From Okeania sp. SIO1I7 (GTDB lineage Bacteria; Cyanobacteriota; Cyanobacteriia; Cyanobacteriales; Microcoleaceae): 64,000 nucleotides of DNA. The notes under the pieces are model-generated. The model was given only the letters and a program-made list of their open reading frames with translations. It was not told the DNA's origin and ran no database searches. The translations under genes were made by a program, and so were the position numbers. The stretch lies in assembly GCA_010672585.1 (NCBI GenBank), contig JAAHGF010000002.1, positions 310,001-374,000 on the forward strand, written 5' to 3'. Positions 62,994-64,000 of this stretch are shown here, piece after piece (the first letter of the stretch is position 1; every line of letters starts with the position of its first letter).

Positions 62994-63845
62994 TCAAAAA
63001 AGCTCTAAAAAATTCCCAACAGTCTGATTAAATTTTTCTGGTTCCACCAAAAATAGCCAATGATTTCCCGGAACTTTTTCCATTTTTAAATTCCTTAAAT
63101 ATTTCCGATAAGGCTTAATTTGCAACTCACTTCTATTTACACCTTTTTCCGGTTGAATAAACAAAGTCGGCACATCAATATATTCTGTTAAACCAGGAAC
63201 TCGCATCACCTCTTCAAATATTTCATCCCGCGCCGGAATCACAAATTTACTTCCCCACTTACCATCAGCTTTTTCCTCCATACTTTCCTGAAATACTATC
63301 TGTTGCAATTCACTCCAACCCGCATATTTTCCTAACTGCTTTGCCTGAGTTTCTGCCTCAGCAAAACTATCAAACGGACCCATACCTTTTAAGGTTTCTA
63401 AAGTCCGATAAAGAATAGGAAAAGTAACTTTAATCAATCCCGGCATTTTGCCAATAAAAATAGGATCTATCAAAATCATACTTTTAAATCTTTCTCGATT
63501 TTTTCCTGCCCAAATACAAGCTAATTTTCCAGTCCAAGAATGACCTAAAATATGAGCAGAAGACCAGTTTAAATGCTCCATGAGAGCTTCTAAATCAGTA
63601 ATTGTTTTCTTAAAAGTATACCCACTTTCTGGTTTTCCACTTTCTCCATGACCGCGCATATCTGGTGCAACAATATGATATTTATCCGCTAAATACTCTC
63701 CTAAATTTGACCAAACTAAAGCCAAATCTGCCAAACCATGTAATAGCAAAAGTGGCTGTTTTTTCTCTTGACTTTCCTCTGACTGCCACTCCAAGTAAGA
63801 AAGTTGAATCTCAGGTAAATTTACAGTTTTGCGAGTATAAAGCAT
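62994..63845 (-). CDS. Alpha/beta hydrolase
   Basis: A 283-residue alpha/beta-hydrolase-fold enzyme, cytoplasmic, substrate unknown. The oxyanion HGLAD (36-40), PDMRGHGESG, nucleophile Ser103 in LGHSWTG, an acid residue in the LFIQPEKG region and His about 268 in GNHWLFLVEP are visible. Complete; ATG at 63845. Nothing in the context indicates a pathway. Confidence 0.88.
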   Translation of the reverse strand: MLYTRKTVNLPEIQLSYLEWQSEESQEKKQPLLLLHGLADLALVWSNLGEYLADKYHIVAPDMRGHGESGKPESGYTFKKTITDLEALMEHLNWSSAHILGHSWTGKLACIWAGKNRERFKSMILIDPIFIGKMPGLIKVTFPILYRTLETLKGMGPFDSFAEAETQAKQLGKYAGWSELQQIVFQESMEEKADGKWGSKFVIPARDEIFEEVMRVPGLTEYIDVPTLFIQPEKGVNRSELQIKPYRKYLRNLKMEKVPGNHWLFLVEPEKFNQTVGNFLELF

Positions 63846-64000
63846 AATTAAATATGATGATTAAATATTTGGAGATTAAATATTATAACAAGTAGCTAGG
63901 TGCAAAAAACCATTTTCCTCTACAACTCATTGATAAATCAATTGATGTATCATATTACTTTTGAGAATTGGTATTAGTACGGTTAATTCAACAATTAATG
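63846..64000. other. Window-edge spacer
   Basis: AT-rich. It ends GAATTGGTATTAGTACGG then TCAACAATTAATG, which are the edges of an AATACCAATT-family element and a TTCGGTAA-type element continuing beyond the window. Confidence 0.5.

Overview
The window reads as chromosome of a filamentous, low-GC cyanobacterium, most like the repeat-rich marine Oscillatoriales (Trichodesmium/Okeania/Moorena type; this placement is inference). Supporting signs are a 33-codon petM gene, ycf39, an NblR-type regulator, frequent GCGATCGC (HIP1) octamers, heptamer-type short tandem repeats, TPR-CHAT proteins and an orthocaspase, and spacers of 0.3 to 1.7 kb packed with small dispersed elements. Nearly half of the window is not protein coding. 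No rRNA, tRNA or CRISPR array was recognised.

Layout. 1-8155: housekeeping genes (class V aminotransferase, DUF2949, DUF192) and a minus-strand photosynthesis group petM, ycf39, nadK, nblR. 8354-12200: pdxA, TnpB-type IS right-end relics and a winged-helix hypothetical. 12204-15640: a two-gene operon (winged-helix protein, then an AAA-like ATPase joined to a PD-(D/E)XK-like nuclease and an HhH tail), followed directly by eight copies of a 137-bp hairpin-bearing tandem repeat. 15701-20871: prolyl oligopeptidase, a membrane-associated gene split by a repeat element, and an exported protein. 22059-28072: a thiohistidine cluster (EgtD, OvoA-like sulfoxide synthase, formyltransferase-like enzyme), then scrambled fragments, a fatty-acid-hydroxylase-type enzyme and DUF427. 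28091-30203: an IS607-type element with dead tnpA and intact tnpB. 30216-36365: a decaying stress-chaperone locus (Uma2, GrpE-like, Hsp70 remnant, coiled coil) facing a TerY-type vWA gene and a PP2C gene. 36658-40971: lptB and lptA pushed apart by mobile relics, and an MscS channel. 41864-46492: proA, a glutathione S-transferase, a cmoA relic and trmN6. 46657-56989: two near-duplicate TPR-CHAT proteases, each followed by a hairpin repeat and a toxin-antitoxin-like module, then an orthocaspase. 57427-63845: acs, small hypotheticals, a PrxQ-type peroxiredoxin and an alpha/beta hydrolase.

The two most promising unexplained systems are the ATPase-nuclease operon with its hairpin tandem array (12204-15640) and the thiohistidine cluster with a formyltransferase (22059-25505). 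A second theme is heavy traffic of small inverted-repeat (MITE-like) elements. At least seven families can be delimited. They nest inside one another, break genes (a DUF104 antitoxin and an unknown membrane protein), and in one case insert 47 codons in frame into an MscS channel.
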